In this document: one piece after another, positions 36,301 through 48,215 of the stretch
Layout of the letters: every line of letters begins with the position of its first letter
Position numbering within the stretch: position 1 is the stretch's first letter
From: Planococcus citri
Taxonomy: Eukaryota > Arthropoda > Insecta > Hemiptera > Pseudococcidae
Reading direction: 5' to 3'
Length of the DNA: 64,000 nt
Assembly (NCBI RefSeq): GCF_950023065.1
Contig: NC_088678.1
Span: forward strand, 11,832,580-11,896,579
Made by a program: the position numbers and the translations under genes
Notes under the pieces: generated by a model
Seen by the model: the letters and a program-made list of their open reading frames with translations, nothing else
Told to the model about the DNA's origin: nothing
Database searches by the model: none

Positions 36301-39300
36301 TGGAGAGGGAGACCAAGGAGGAAACTCACCGATACCTCAGGTTCATCCTCAACAAGTTCCACATCATAGCAGACAAGGCTAACAGGCCTATTGCTTATAA
36401 GGAAACGATGACGATAATGACAAATTTGAAAGAAGAAAATCAAATCACAGGAGCCCATACAAAGCTGGCACAACATCTTTCAAAAATTTGTATGTTGAGA
36501 GATGAAAATTAATGTTGGTTCTTTTACAATGAGTCTTTTTTTTTTGACTCCACAAGTAGATGAATGAAAAGCAAACAGACCCGAACAAAGCGAGGGCAAA
36601 AGCTTGTGAAAATTCATGTTTAGAGAAAGTGAAAATAGTGTATTTTTAATTTCAACATGGGCCCCTGACGATCGCCAGTCAATTTGAGAGAAATTGTACA
36701 AGAAAAATAATGAGCAGATCAAATTTGGTTTATTTGAAATTCATTAGCTTTTGGGAACAGATTTTGAATTTCACTTATCACTCAGAGTCGTGGCGAATGC
36801 TTCCTTAATTGGAGAAGGAGGGAGCAGAGGACCTAAAATTCTCAACTAAGTATCACAAACCCAACTAGCCCCCAGTTGACTAAAAAAAAGTTCTTAAATT
36901 GATTTTTTACGGAGAGGGGGAGGGGAAGTTGCCATAATTTCGAAATGTGGGAGTGGTAAGAAATGAAATATTCTATGTACATTAACAAAATACACAAAAT
37001 GAGCAATATTAGACTTTTTAATGTAAAGCACGAATTTCACTATATATTTTGGGGAGGGGGCAACAACTTGGATTTCTAGGGAGGGGGATATTATCGTCAT
37101 GAAAGTTCATTTCACTCAAAAGAGACTTTTTAGAGGTGCTGGAAATTAAAATTTTTGAATTGTGAACATTTTTCTTTGAAGTTGGATTTTTTTAATCCTT
37201 GAAAATTAAAAGACCCACTGCAGCCCTAGTTTTTCAAAAATAAAATAAAAAATTATTTCCTTGCCAGAGGTCATCAGTTTGAGGGTTGGGAGCAGAAGAA
37301 ATCACCATTTTTTTTGCCATGTATGTAGTTAAGAGTCACCCTAATAGCTTGGTACTGAAATCAAAAATAAAAAATTGGCACACTTTTTTTCTCGTTAGGA
37401 ACTTAATTTTTTTTTGGCCTTTGGTCTTTGAAAATAGAGATTAAAAAGAGGACTGTATAGAACATAAGTTTTGAAGAATTTTCGAAAATTTTTGAAAAAT
37501 ACAGCTAGCTATGAAACTAATTCCTCGATTTTCGACTCGCAAAAATTCTCAAATTTCAAACCAAAAAAACCCCAACGAGCGAATTTTTTTCCAATTCAGC
37601 GTTAATTTCTGGAGATCTCAATCAACCGGAACCTTTACCAGATACTCGTATTTATTTCAATCAAGCAAATAAACTCGAGAGAAAACAGTCGTAATAAAAA
37701 CCTCGAGATGCTAGACCCAACACAGAAGTTACATGTAAGAAAAAAGAAAAGATAGACGAAACTGCACGCTAAGAAATGCGAGATTTAAGAAACCTAGACA
37801 AACGAAAGCAATATCAATTTATCAAGCAACGACGACGAAGACGACGGTGTGTGCTCGTGAGGTCGTTTTCGAATGTTATTTCGAGCAACGAGAAAGAAAA
37901 GTACATGTCGAGGGGGAAATGCTTATCACAGTTAAGTGGGCAGAAAATAGCTTGATATATCCTATGTACAGTGTACACGGTTTGTCAGTGGTTTACGAAA
38001 CAACCACATTATAGTGAGCTTTCTTTTATCGGCTATTTAATGGACTTTTTAGTTCGCCACAAATGTAAAGCTTGTAACTTATACTATATACACACCGTAC
38101 CTATGAAAAAGGGTAGGAAATTCTATGGAATTGCACGGTGTGTTTCTTCAACGTGTTTCTACTCTCCGCCAGCCATCGTTGGAGAAACCAGACAGCGAAG
38201 CTTTTTAAATAGTTGGTTGTATTTTTTTTCATCTTTATCCCGAGCCTGGATTCGAACCGAGATGACATTTTAGGATGCATTGTCAGCAACGAAAAGGAGA
38301 ACGGTTTAAAAAATATATAAAATCCGAGAACGACGAGTTAAATTGGATAGGGATTTTGGTCTGGCGAAATGTAATTTTCAAAGGTGTTATAAAACCTATG
38401 ACGAAGTAGATACGAGTACAAGAGGCAGGAAAGCAGCGACGATCAGCTTTGCAGCTTTACGTATACTCGGTGCATGAGCCAGAGCAAGCACAGCACATCT
38501 CTATGCGCAGGATAAATTTCATTTCTTCATCGTATTGTCATTTTTTCCGCATTGTTTGGTTGGTTTGAAATTTCCTCCAAGGGTAAACACTGAACAATAT
38601 CGAGTTATGGGTACTCACAGAGGAACCTATAATATTCGTATATTGACGCGATGTAAATTAAATTACCTCTGATTACGGCGGTCGGCGTGTCTGTCCATTT
38701 GCCGATGCTTTAATTAACTAAGTGCACTAATATAACGATGAGCCTTATGAGAGAATGTATCAGCGTGTTTCTGCCCTTCTCCCATCTTCGAAATAGTCTC
38801 ATTTCTACACGAAACACTGCCTATAGAAAAGGGGTAGACTTATTGCAATTACGTCGGCTCATTTGTGAGTTTGTGTAATACGTACTCTCGATTAACTCGT
38901 GTACAAGGTAGGTAGTTGGTACCCGAGTTGGTCGCATTTCAACCTTTTAGTGTTCGGTGTGCCACATCAGCATCAGCAGTCAACGTCCCTCTCCACGAAT
39001 TTAATCCCTGTTACATTATTTAATAGATGTCACAGCGACGACGCAGGCTGCACGACGAGACGCCTGCCGCTCAAGTGGCTTTCACTGATAAGATAAATGG
39101 GCTGGTGTCAAAATTTCCCATGTACTGTGCATCTCCATACTCACTAGTTTTCCACCACAGCATGTTTTAGGTGCTGTACCCTTTCATTCTTGTACGCAGT
39201 TACGCTCGTGTCAGTGTCACCGTGTAGAATAGACCTTTTACTCTGCCTGTCACCTTCATCATTGTCGTAGTCGTCATCTTATACACTCCTGTGCACATTT

Positions 39301-40508
39301 CCTCTCTCGTGTTAGCTGAGCTGAGGCACCTACTACGTAGATTTCTTCGCGAATCGTCTTTCAATTAGGAAAAATACTTTGTCTTCATTCACTCGCCCTA
39401 CTTCACTTTGTTGCAGCATCGTTTTTCAGCCATTTTCTTGCGAGAAATTTAATCCTTTTCTTAGTTTTCTTCGATGAGATTTATTTAACGATGCGTTACG
39501 TAGGGGTTTGTCGGACTTGTCAAAGAGATGTCAACTTGTTCCATATCTGCTTAGGGGTTTTAATGAAGTAGAAAATTACTCGTGGATGGAGTCTGCAGTG
39601 GAATGGTCTGAGAAGAATTAAATACTATCGAATTAGATTTTAACGAGAGTTGATAGAGCCATAATTACTTGTACTTATAGTGATGATTTCATTCGATCTA
39701 CATAATTTTTTGATAGCACCACTCGAATGTAAACTTTCTGTTATCTGGAGCATTTTCAAATTTCATAAAAAAAGTTTTGACGATTTTTTTCAGGGTTTGG
39801 AGCTTTTTCTGTACTATTTTCATGAACCGACAGTCCGACACAACTGAATTTGAACGACTCCAAGCCAGATCGCAATGATATGTCTCAATACCTTTTTAAA
39901 AACTTGAATTCATTTTTTGGTTTTTAGAGAAAATTTATAAAAACTTGAAAAATGTAAAGAACTTGTTATTAGGTATGGCAAAATTTTAATGTCTCGTGAT
40001 TTTTGTTCTTAATCGAAGTGAACCAGTGTAATTCATCCCCCTCCCCCCAAAAAGATAATAATTTAGTTTTCAATTATTCTGGAGCCTTCAGCCAGTTTTC
40101 AATTTCCCCAGGAACTTTTACTTGAAAGCCCATGAGGCCATGACTTTGGCTGGCGTAAGTACGAGTATGTTGGAGACTAGGAGGGGTGATGAGCCGTCTT
40201 TGACTTTTTATTCTGAGAAGATTGGAAGAGGATTCGATGTATTATATCTGCTTGGGAGTAATGAACACAGTTTTTGAAATTTTTTCACTTTTTTATGTCA
40301 TTTTTTGAGTAAGTAGGTTCAAAAAATGGTTCTTACTTCCAAGTAGATGTATGTAATATGATGAATTATCACCAAAAAAGTGATTTTCAATGCAAATTTT
40401 AAAATTTGAAATTCCAATAGGAAAGCGATATAGTTCAAAGTCAGGGTTTCCAAGATTTTCCCCGCTTCCTTTTACAGTAACCTTACAACTTTTTATTGAA
40501 TCCCTCTC

Positions 40509-40512
<4 letters not shown>
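36301..40512. other. No gene seen
   Basis: Holds an inverted copy of the CCCTCGCT-type repeat at 36577-36597 and otherwise unrecognised AT-rich sequence. The interval 37600-39600 has more CpG and fewer homopolymers, and a short frame at about 39027 (MSQRRRRLHDETPAAQVAF) looks codon-like but has no splice or homology support. Confidence 0.4.
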
Positions 40513-40539
<27 letters not shown>

Positions 40540-40562
40540 GGGTGTTTATAATTACAAGATTA

Positions 40563-42227
40563 TTACACCCGTAAGGGGGGGGGGGAGATTTGGTTTGTGA
40601 GGTTGATGTTTTTTATTAGGGAGATGAATTTTTGAATTTCTGAGGGTTCGTCAGGGATAGTAGGTGGGTTTTCTTTCATCTGTAGCGTAAGTCTGTTTTG
40701 TTTTAGTTGGGGACAGTTGAAAAGTATGTGTTGGATGGATGTGGGTTCGTTTCTGCAAAATTGGCATGAGGGTTTTGGTTCTTTTTGGTATAAGTGGTTA
40801 TGAGTAATTTTTGTGTGGCCTATTCTTAGTCTAGTAATCAAGATTTCTTCTTTTCTGTTCAGGTGGCCTAGATTTTTCCAGGGGAGGGTAGTTTTTTTAT
40901 GTTGGAAGAGTTTGTTTGAAGTTTGTTGTGACCAAAAGTTCTGCCAGTTAGTAAATGTGTTGTGAGTGATTAGAGATTTAATGTCATCAGGAGTGAGAGA
41001 GGTAAGAGGGGAGGGGGCAGCGGCTGTTTTTGCTAATCTATCAACAGTTTCGTTTCCAGTAATACCTATGTGGCTGGGAACATACATGAAGCTAATTGAG
41101 TAATCGTAATATTGGAGGTTAAAAAGGGACTTATGTATGTCTTGGACTATGGGATGGTCAGAAAAAATGTTTTGAATGGATAGCAGTGAACTTAGTGAGT
41201 CGCTTTGGATTAAGAATTTTTTATTTTCTGATTGAATGGAAATTATATCTATTAGGCAATGTTTTATGGCAGTGAGTTCAGCAGTAAAAATTGAGGCACA
41301 GTTGTGAATTTTGAAACTGAGAACTTTGTCATTAATTGAGTAAGCATAACCAGTATGAATGTTAGAAATTTTTGAACCATCTGTGAAGCATAAGTTATAT
41401 TCAGTATAGTTAGATAACAGTTCTAAGTAATGACTCTTGATTAATAATGGGGAGTGATCATGTTTTGGGTAGTTTCTTAAGTAAAATTCCATCTGTATAG
41501 GTTCAAGAGACCAAGGGGGATAAGATATTAGTTTATGTATTAGGTTTTTTAGGTCAATTTGTAGGTTGTTCATATTTTTGATAAATTCTGGGATTGGACC
41601 TGAAGTATGGAGGAAATGCTGAGAGCTGTAGACATTGAGTGACCTTTGAAGAGGGTGAGATGGATTATTTGCAACACTTGTCAAGAATTTGTTTGTCATG
41701 AGAATTTTCCTAAAATCAGGAGGAAGCTCTGCAGCTTCACAATAAATGCTATCAATTGGAGACAAATAGAGAGCACCTATGCAGATGCGCAAGGAGGAAT
41801 TTTGAACAGTTTTGAGAATGTTAGTAGTTTTATTTGACAAGTTTGTAAAGCATGGACTTCCATATTCAATTTTACTACGTATCAGAGCTTTGTACAAGTG
41901 AAGCAATAGTTGGCGTGATGGGTTATACTTTGGATTTTTAACAATTTTTAGTAAATTTAGACGTTTGTTTAGTTGAGCTTTTATGTTGAGAAAATGAGGT
42001 GTCCAAGTAAGTTTTTTATCAAAAGTAAGTCCAAGGAATTTGGTAGTTGGTTTAAAAACTAAAGGATGTCCTTTGAATTCAAGGATAGGTTCTGGATTAT
42101 AAACTGCTCTTTTTATCTGTAAAAAAGTTGAAAAAATCCTTTCACTCGATGACAAACTCACCACAAAAGAATCAAAATTCAAAAAGAATTGAATGAATGA
42201 AAGTTTTATTATTATTCGGTTCAGCAC
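40563..42227 (-). pseudogene. LINE ORF2 3' half: RT thumb, RNase H, CCHC-type knuckle
   Basis: Open stretch of about 550 codons. KFLGLTFDKKLTWTPHF and LYKALIRSKIEYG are the RT thumb region. The RNase H domain (about residues 280-412) retains all four acidic positions: D in FTDGSK, E in FTAELTAI, D in QSDSLSS and D in NETVDRLAK. A C-x2-C-x7-H-x4-C knuckle (CQFCRNEPTSIQHILFNC) follows near residue 487. It has no genuine ATG start and belongs to the ORF broken just upstream, where the catalytic YADD box is destroyed. The RNase H points to the I superfamily; the exact clade is not settled. Confidence 0.85.
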
Positions 42228-42808
42228 AATTTATCGCTATTCACAAATTTTACGAATAGGATAGAATTTTAGCATTTGATGAAGTTGTGATGTCCTTGCA
42301 GTAGATGTTGAAAAGCGTAGGGCTTAAAACAGCTCCTTGAGGTACGCCTCTGAAGATAGGTTTAGGGTCTGAAACTGAATTGTTGATGCAAATCTGGAAG
42401 TAAGGGTCTGATAAGAACGATTTGATAATATCAAATAAGTAATGAGGTAAGTACTTGAGTATTCTGCAATTTTTGTAGGATACCGGAATGCCATATAGAA
42501 TCGTAAGCTTGTTTAATGTTGGGAAACAGTGTGGCGGTGTACTGTTTATTTTCAAAACCTTGGTGGATAATTTTGGTAAGATGATGGAGTTGATCTGAAA
42601 CTGTGGCAATATTTTGTGTCTGTTGGTGTGATCAATTAAGCGCTTCAAGATGATACATTCTAGTAATTTGGAAGGTGAAGTCAGTAAGCTGATTGGTCTA
42701 AAGCTAGCAGGAGAAGTTGGATCAGGACTTTTCTTTGGGATTAAAACAATGATTTCTTTTTTCTATTCTTATAGGAAATATCCTTGTTTTAGGCAAGCGT
42801 TGCAGATA
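42228..42808 (-). pseudogene. LINE ORF2 RT core, broken
   Basis: Contains PTSPASFRPISLLTSPSKLL, a motif A region (AYDSIWHSGILQK, frameshifted), and GVPQGAVLSPTLFNIYCKDI (motif B). Right after it, at about 42250-42265, the expected YADD box reads YS-stop-N, so both catalytic aspartates are lost. At least two frameshifts separate these motifs. Confidence 0.8.
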
Positions 42809-43720
42809 CAGTAAGCACCACTTAATGTGATCGGATTGAGACCAAGTGGTTGCTATTCTATTAACCGAATTATTCCAATAAATGAACAATTAAAAAAAGA
42901 TGATTTTTATTGGCAAAAAATGGTACTTTTCGGCAATTTCGGGAAAATGAACGAGGCTTTTGATAATTTGTGAAAAAAAGTGACAATCTGTAGCAAAATT
43001 GCAAAACATTTTTGTCAAAAAACAAAAATGAGGCAATTTTGGGAATTATTGGCAAAGTAATAACACTTTTTCTTAATTTTTTTCGAAACGTGAGAATTTT
43101 TTTGCATTTTTTAGGTAAGAGAACAACAATTTTTTTGAAATTTTTGACCATTTCAAATAAAAAAATTAAAAATATGGACTTTCTGATAATTTTTGGCAAA
43201 ATGCTAGATCATTGAACACTTTTTGGAAAAAAGTGGGTTGTATTGAGGTTGCAACATTTGGAACTAATACCCCTATTTCAACTAAACGACACTAGCGCGG
43301 CACCTGAATTTGCATGTAATTGAGGTGGCAACTTTTGGAACTATACCCCTATTTCAATTCTAAAACAATGCAAACACACTAGCGCTGCACCAGGGGTTGC
43401 AGCCTCAATTGGAACTTCTTACAAAAAGCCGAGAATTTTGACAATTTTAGCAAGAGGCAAGATAATCTTCGTTGAAAATGGGAGATTTTTTCCAATTTTT
43501 CGATCAAAAAATGAGACTTTTTTTTTGGTTTTGACAAAAAGTATTCCTATTTTATTGATCTTTGTTGCTTTTTGAAAAATTTCCAATTCCATTAACCGAC
43601 TTAATTCACCTTCAATTACCACATAAAGCGAAATTCTTTCAATGTAAAAAGATACAACTGTTCCCATTCTATTAAGCGAATTATTCTAATAACCTCAATG
43701 ATAATAAGCAGCGCTTACTG
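42809..43720. mobile_element. TA-flanked pogo/Tc1-like MITE, 912 bp
   Basis: Ends CAGTAAGCACCACTTA and, inverted, CAGTAAGCGCTGCTTA, flanked by TA at 42807-42808 and 43721-43722. Removing it rejoins the LINE frame (CCIRIIRD + ICNACLKQGY). A subterminal motif ATTCTATTAASCGAATTATTC occurs near both ends and recalls pogo termini. No transposase. The interior holds a tandem duplication (about 43243-43410) with GGAACTA, CCCCTATTTCAA and CACTAGCGC in each copy. Confidence 0.85.
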
Positions 43721-43722
43721 TA

Positions 43723-44095
43723 TCTCGGATTATTCGAATACAACAGATTGGCATGTTTTTGAGAAGTTGATTATTTATGTTATCTAGGCCAGGTGATTTT
43801 TTAGTTTTTAGTTTTTTAATTCGAAACACGAGTTTGGAGACGTTGGTGAATTTGTAACATAAACTCTGTGATGTTGCTGATTGGTTCACATGGTTCATGT
43901 CTGGAGTATGAGGTTTAAAGCGGTTTTCAAAATAGTCAGCAAATAGTTTGCATTTATTGCTGTCAGAGGTGGCTGTGTGGTTGTTATAGACAATTTGGGA
44001 GGTTATAGGTGTTTGCAGATTCAGAATTTGTTTGGTTGCATTCCAAACATCTTTACTACCTGGTTCTACGTTAGCACTATCTAGTACGATATGTA
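43723..44095 (-). pseudogene. LINE ORF2 N-terminal RT remnant
   Basis: Minus-strand frame with GSKDVWNATKQILNLQTPIT, CKLFADYFENRFKPHTPD and KTKKSPGLDNINNQLLKN, the region leading into RT motif 1 of I-like elements. This is the 5'-most part kept by the truncated copy. Confidence 0.75.
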
Positions 44096-46716
44096 GGAAA
44101 AATTTCGAAAAAATTACTGACCCCCCTCCCCTTACTACTTCTTGGTCGAATTAACGTGGAATGACCCAAAAATGTGGCTCCCCTTCCGTCTCCATTACAA
44201 CCCTTATCGTGATATTCTGAACTCTGATATAAACACATTTAGGTGCATACGTTTTCAAAAATTCGCATACATATTTTCATGTTGAAAAAAATATAACCTC
44301 AATAGGCTCGTAATTTTATTCAAAATTTTCGCAATAAAAATAAAATATGACCAAATTTTCCAAATTTATTTCACTTTAGTTCGCGTAGGTAGGTATTAAA
44401 TCGCACCCAAGAAGAATACCCAAACTGCGAATATTTTGCCAAAACCTTGATCTCTTGTAAAATATCTACGCCTATTTGACCTTTGAAAAGAAAAGAAAAA
44501 AAAATACGAGAAAAAAAACAGGAAGCAGTGTAGAATAAAACTAGCATCTATGATAAAGTCACTATAATATGGTAGTCTAAAGATGTTGCAAACATTTACA
44601 TTGTATATTATAAAGCAACTAAAGCCAAGGGGGCAATTTATAACGCCATTAATGGCAAATACTCCACACCGTACAGTTCGCTCTATAGCATTTTCGCGGC
44701 TTTTTCTTTCGTACCGTTCATTCGAAAGAGTTCACATTATAGTACGAGAGCTCCTATGTACCGATATATAGGTCTACGTGTGTGTCTCGTCTGAAACATC
44801 CATTAAGGGTATAAGCCTTCTTATTACGTATATAAGGTCTCGCTGAGAGATGTTATTTATTACGAAGCCGAGCCTGGTATTGGAAAATGTGTAGAAGTAT
44901 AAATCAGCAAACTCCTCTGATGGAAAATCAATCATCTATTCGTATACGTGGCCGGGTATACGAGTACATAGGTACAAAGTAATAAAAGAGGCGTATTATA
45001 TTTTAGAAAATACATATATCGTAAGAATATTACGTGTAGGGGGTTGCTAGTTATCCCCCTTATACTCCGAATCTCTCTTTGGACTGCAGTGTAAGCTTTA
45101 CCTTCATCGACGTCGTCGTCTTGCTTGAAATTATTAATACGTATTACGAATGAGATGGCGTATATTCGAGCTAATTTTTCAATCTGTTTCCAGTCTATAC
45201 GTAGACGCAATATGGAGGTAATCAGAGAATCGAGGGAATGAGTTTTAACTCGACGATGACAATTTTCAAATTGAATTTATCAACGTCTTCGTGACGATAT
45301 TCGCGATGAAGGATACTCTACTCGGATGCCATTTCCCTCTTATATAAACTGCTGCCAGAAATTGTCCCCAATGGGAGATTTCCGCATATGAGCGTAGAGA
45401 TGTCCGAGTTTTTTTTATGGAGAATGTTTTTTTTCGGGGTTGTCACTTTTTAAAAGGTTATAAAGAAAAAAGACGAGCTTTTGTTGAATTTTAGGCTGTA
45501 ATAAATATACGAGAAATTGTAACGCGGGTACTGGAGATTTGAATTTTTCGCTCCCTGCTACCCCTCTCTCGTGACGTTTTATTCGTATATATATACTCGT
45601 GCTCTATAATACCCAAAGAGCTTTATTTTTTTCGCTTACTAAATATTACAAAAGAATATGAAATGCGAGCCTAATCCGGGACTATGGATGCATTAAGCTA
45701 CTTTTTCTCTCGTCGAAATTTACATTATCGAAATGATTTTTTTTCTTCTCCCCCTCCCCCCCTCCAGTCCTCCTTTAATCCCATCCTTCATTCAACAAAT
45801 ATGTAAATGTTATTCGAGCAAGAAAATTTAATTAGTGGGAATTTTTTTCCTTCCACCGTCTGTACCGAGTGGGAGGAGGAGGAGGAGGAGGATGGGAGAA
45901 AAACGAATCATTTATTCGCGTATGGAAAAAAATTTATAAAAAAAGAGGTAATCTTTTCCTTTGTGCTGCTTGTTTTTCATTACTGGTTTTTTTTTTACCT
46001 AGTTGGTTCTTCTCATCGTTCTTGGCCCGAGCGTATAAATCAACGTAGGTATATCGCTGACACAAAGGAAAATCCTTTGAAAATTCTGTTATTTATCAAA
46101 GATAAAAGGTATTACGGGCCATAACGAAGTGAAAGCATTATTTTCAAATTTATTTTTTCGAGATTGGAACCTTTGGCCGGATGCCACCGTGCATGCGAAA
46201 TAAACATCTTTCATATGTGGCTGGAACGTGTATATGTACACATGGTGGTGGGATAGAAAAAGAAAATCTACATTATAAGCATCGTCGAACATTTTTTCCG
46301 GTATGGAGTTGAAAAAAATCAGAGCTGTGTATTTTTTTTTAGATTCATACGATGCGTATAGTTTTTGAGAGAAGAAAAAAAAGACAATGTGATGTGTGAG
46401 GGTGTATGTTTTAATTGCGCAACGAGCCTTTGACCGAGCAAGGTGCCAAGTTTTGTTGCACTAAAAAAGAATATATAGGCTATGCTCGGATGTGGAACGA
46501 TGAGAAGGAAGTGGAGAGATTACAGGATGTGTGTCAGCTACGTACGTATATACGAGTATAAGGCGAATATGTCGTGTGCAAACTTCCCCAAAGACCTATT
46601 TTGAAGCCTTTTATATCGACCTATGTTTTTCTTCGATGGAAACTTAATATGTGCTTGATGAATGAATTGAACTCAGTCTAGTGGAAAAGCCATAATAGAG
46701 AATGTTTTCGTTTCAG
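44096..46716. other. No gene seen (possible intron)
   Basis: AT-rich sequence with a (GGA)n tract at about 45872-45892 and a pyrimidine-rich stretch at 45740-45770. No coding segment found before the exon at 46717; if that exon is real this is intron. Confidence 0.45.
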
Positions 46717-46791
46717 GATAGCTCCTCGGCCAAGCCAGTACTGATAGTGGTATCGGTGACAGGAATCAAAGTATGCAGTCCAGATGGAACG
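46717..46791 (+). CDS. Internal coding exon, PTB/PID-domain-like
   Basis: A 75-base segment between a clear acceptor (TTTTCGTTTCAG) and a clear donor (ACG|GTAAAT) is open in the frame that gives KPVLIVVSVTGIKVCSPDG plus flanking residues DSSSA and T. Its base composition is unlike the AT-rich flanks. The peptide resembles the beta strands near the N-terminus of phosphotyrosine-binding domains, which typically read VxLxVSxxGIKVxDPxG. Length is a multiple of three, consistent with a symmetric internal exon. No neighbouring exon was found in the window, which implies introns of at least tens of kilobases, or that the others lie outside. The gene family cannot be named with confidence from one exon. 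Confidence 0.6.
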
Positions 46792-47180
46792 GTAAATATT
46801 TGATTTAGTTTTTTTTCTTATTGGTTTATTTTTTTATGATTTTTTTCTTTTTTGTGTTAGTGGAGGGGGAGGGTTTTAATTACTGCCCGTTTTTATAGAG
46901 GAGAAGTCAATGAGAAAAGAAGGAAACTGGGTGATTGACCCCTTGCTGATGAATTTGATATCTTTTGAAGCAATTTTTCAATAAATTTTGGATCGTATGA
47001 ATTGATTTTTTTGGCGATTGATTATCTTCCCTCCCCCTCCACCGTTTTAAATATCTCGGTTAGGTCACCAGCCATCTTGAATTTAGAAAGTTGAAGTAAA
47101 AATCATTTTACAGTTCGAAAGTGAATTTTTTTCAAGTCAGAAGTGGACAGAATTGCGTAACAATTGATTCAATGGTCACT
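46792..47180. other. Start of putative intron
   Basis: AT-rich sequence between the PTB-like exon and the tandem arrays; nothing else seen. Confidence 0.5.
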
Positions 47181-48215
47181 GCTTTGGTGAATTATTTCAT
47201 CAATAGGTAAGGCATGCACCAGACAGTCAAATATGAATGTTCTGTTTCGTCTACTTTGTGGTGACTGATTTACCAAAAGTCACCAAGTTTCACGAATAGA
47301 CACCGAGTACAAAATCGATCACATGAGGTCACTGTTTTGTGAATCTGCTACCACGAAGTCTGTGCACCAAAACATAGAAAATTCATATTTTACTATCTGG
47401 TGACTTTTGGTAAATCATGGTCACCATTGGTGAATATTGGATGCTTTAGATGAATCTGTCACAAAGAAGTCACATAGAAAATTCATACTTCACAATCTGG
47501 TGACTGATTCACCAAGCAGTGATCATTTGCAATCGATTTTGAGCTTGGTAAATTTTGGTGAATCTGTCACTAAGAAGTCACCAAAACATAGAAAATTCAT
47601 ATGTGACTAATCTGGTGACTTTTGGTAGAAAATGGTGACTTTTGGTGAATCTGTCACAAAAAAGTCACATAGAAAATTCATACTTCACAATCTGGTGACT
47701 GATTCACCAAGCAGTGATCATTTGCAATCGATTTTGAACTTGGTGAATTTTGGTGAATTTGTTACCAAGAAGTCACCAAAACATAGAAAATTCATACTTG
47801 AATATCTGGTGACTTCTTTGTGAATGATTCGCCAGCAGTGACTATTTTTAATCGATTTCGAACTTTTTGAGCTTTTGTGAATCTTGGTGACTTTTGGTGA
47901 ATCGGTCACCAAGAATTCACCAAAACATAGAAAATTCATAATTGGCCATCTGAAAACTTTTTGGTGACAGATTCACCAAGAAGTGACTATTTGTGATCGA
48001 TTATGAACTTGGTGATTTTTGGTGACTTTTGGTGAATCAGTCACCAAGAAGTCACCAAAACATAGAAAAATCATATTTGACTATCTGGTGACTTCTTTGT
48101 GAAAGATTCACCAAGCAGTGATCATTTGTGATGCTGATCGATTTTGAACTTGGTGACTTGCGGTGAATCTTGGCGACTCTCGGTCAATCTGTCACCAAGA
48201 AAGTCACCAGACAGT
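47181..48215. repeat. Tandem array with about 195-base higher-order unit
   Basis: CATAGAAAATTCAT occurs at 47373, 47473, 47587, 47668, 47782, 47926 and, with one change, 48061. The spacing alternates about 81 and 114 so that every second copy is 195 bases apart in the best-preserved part. Units are joined by GGTGACTTTTGGTGAATC and its inverse GTCACCAAGAAGTCACC, so each unit can form hairpins. Confidence 0.85.

Larger units (their letters stand above)
40513..44095 (-). mobile_element. 5'-truncated I-superfamily-like non-LTR retrotransposon (LINE)
   Basis: Minus-strand LINE ending in a 27-base poly(A) tract (T run at 40513-40539). From 5' to 3' it holds remnants of the RT N-terminus (DVWNATKQIL, KTKKSPGLDNINNQLLKN), RT core motifs, an RNase H domain and a zinc knuckle. 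The 5' end is truncated near 44095, before any endonuclease. It is split by a TA-flanked MITE at 42809-43720. A target-site duplication of the LINE was not found. Confidence 0.85.

Noticed and set aside
37971..38273. 100-codon frame on the plus strand
   Set aside because: No recognisable domain, no splice support, composition like its surroundings.
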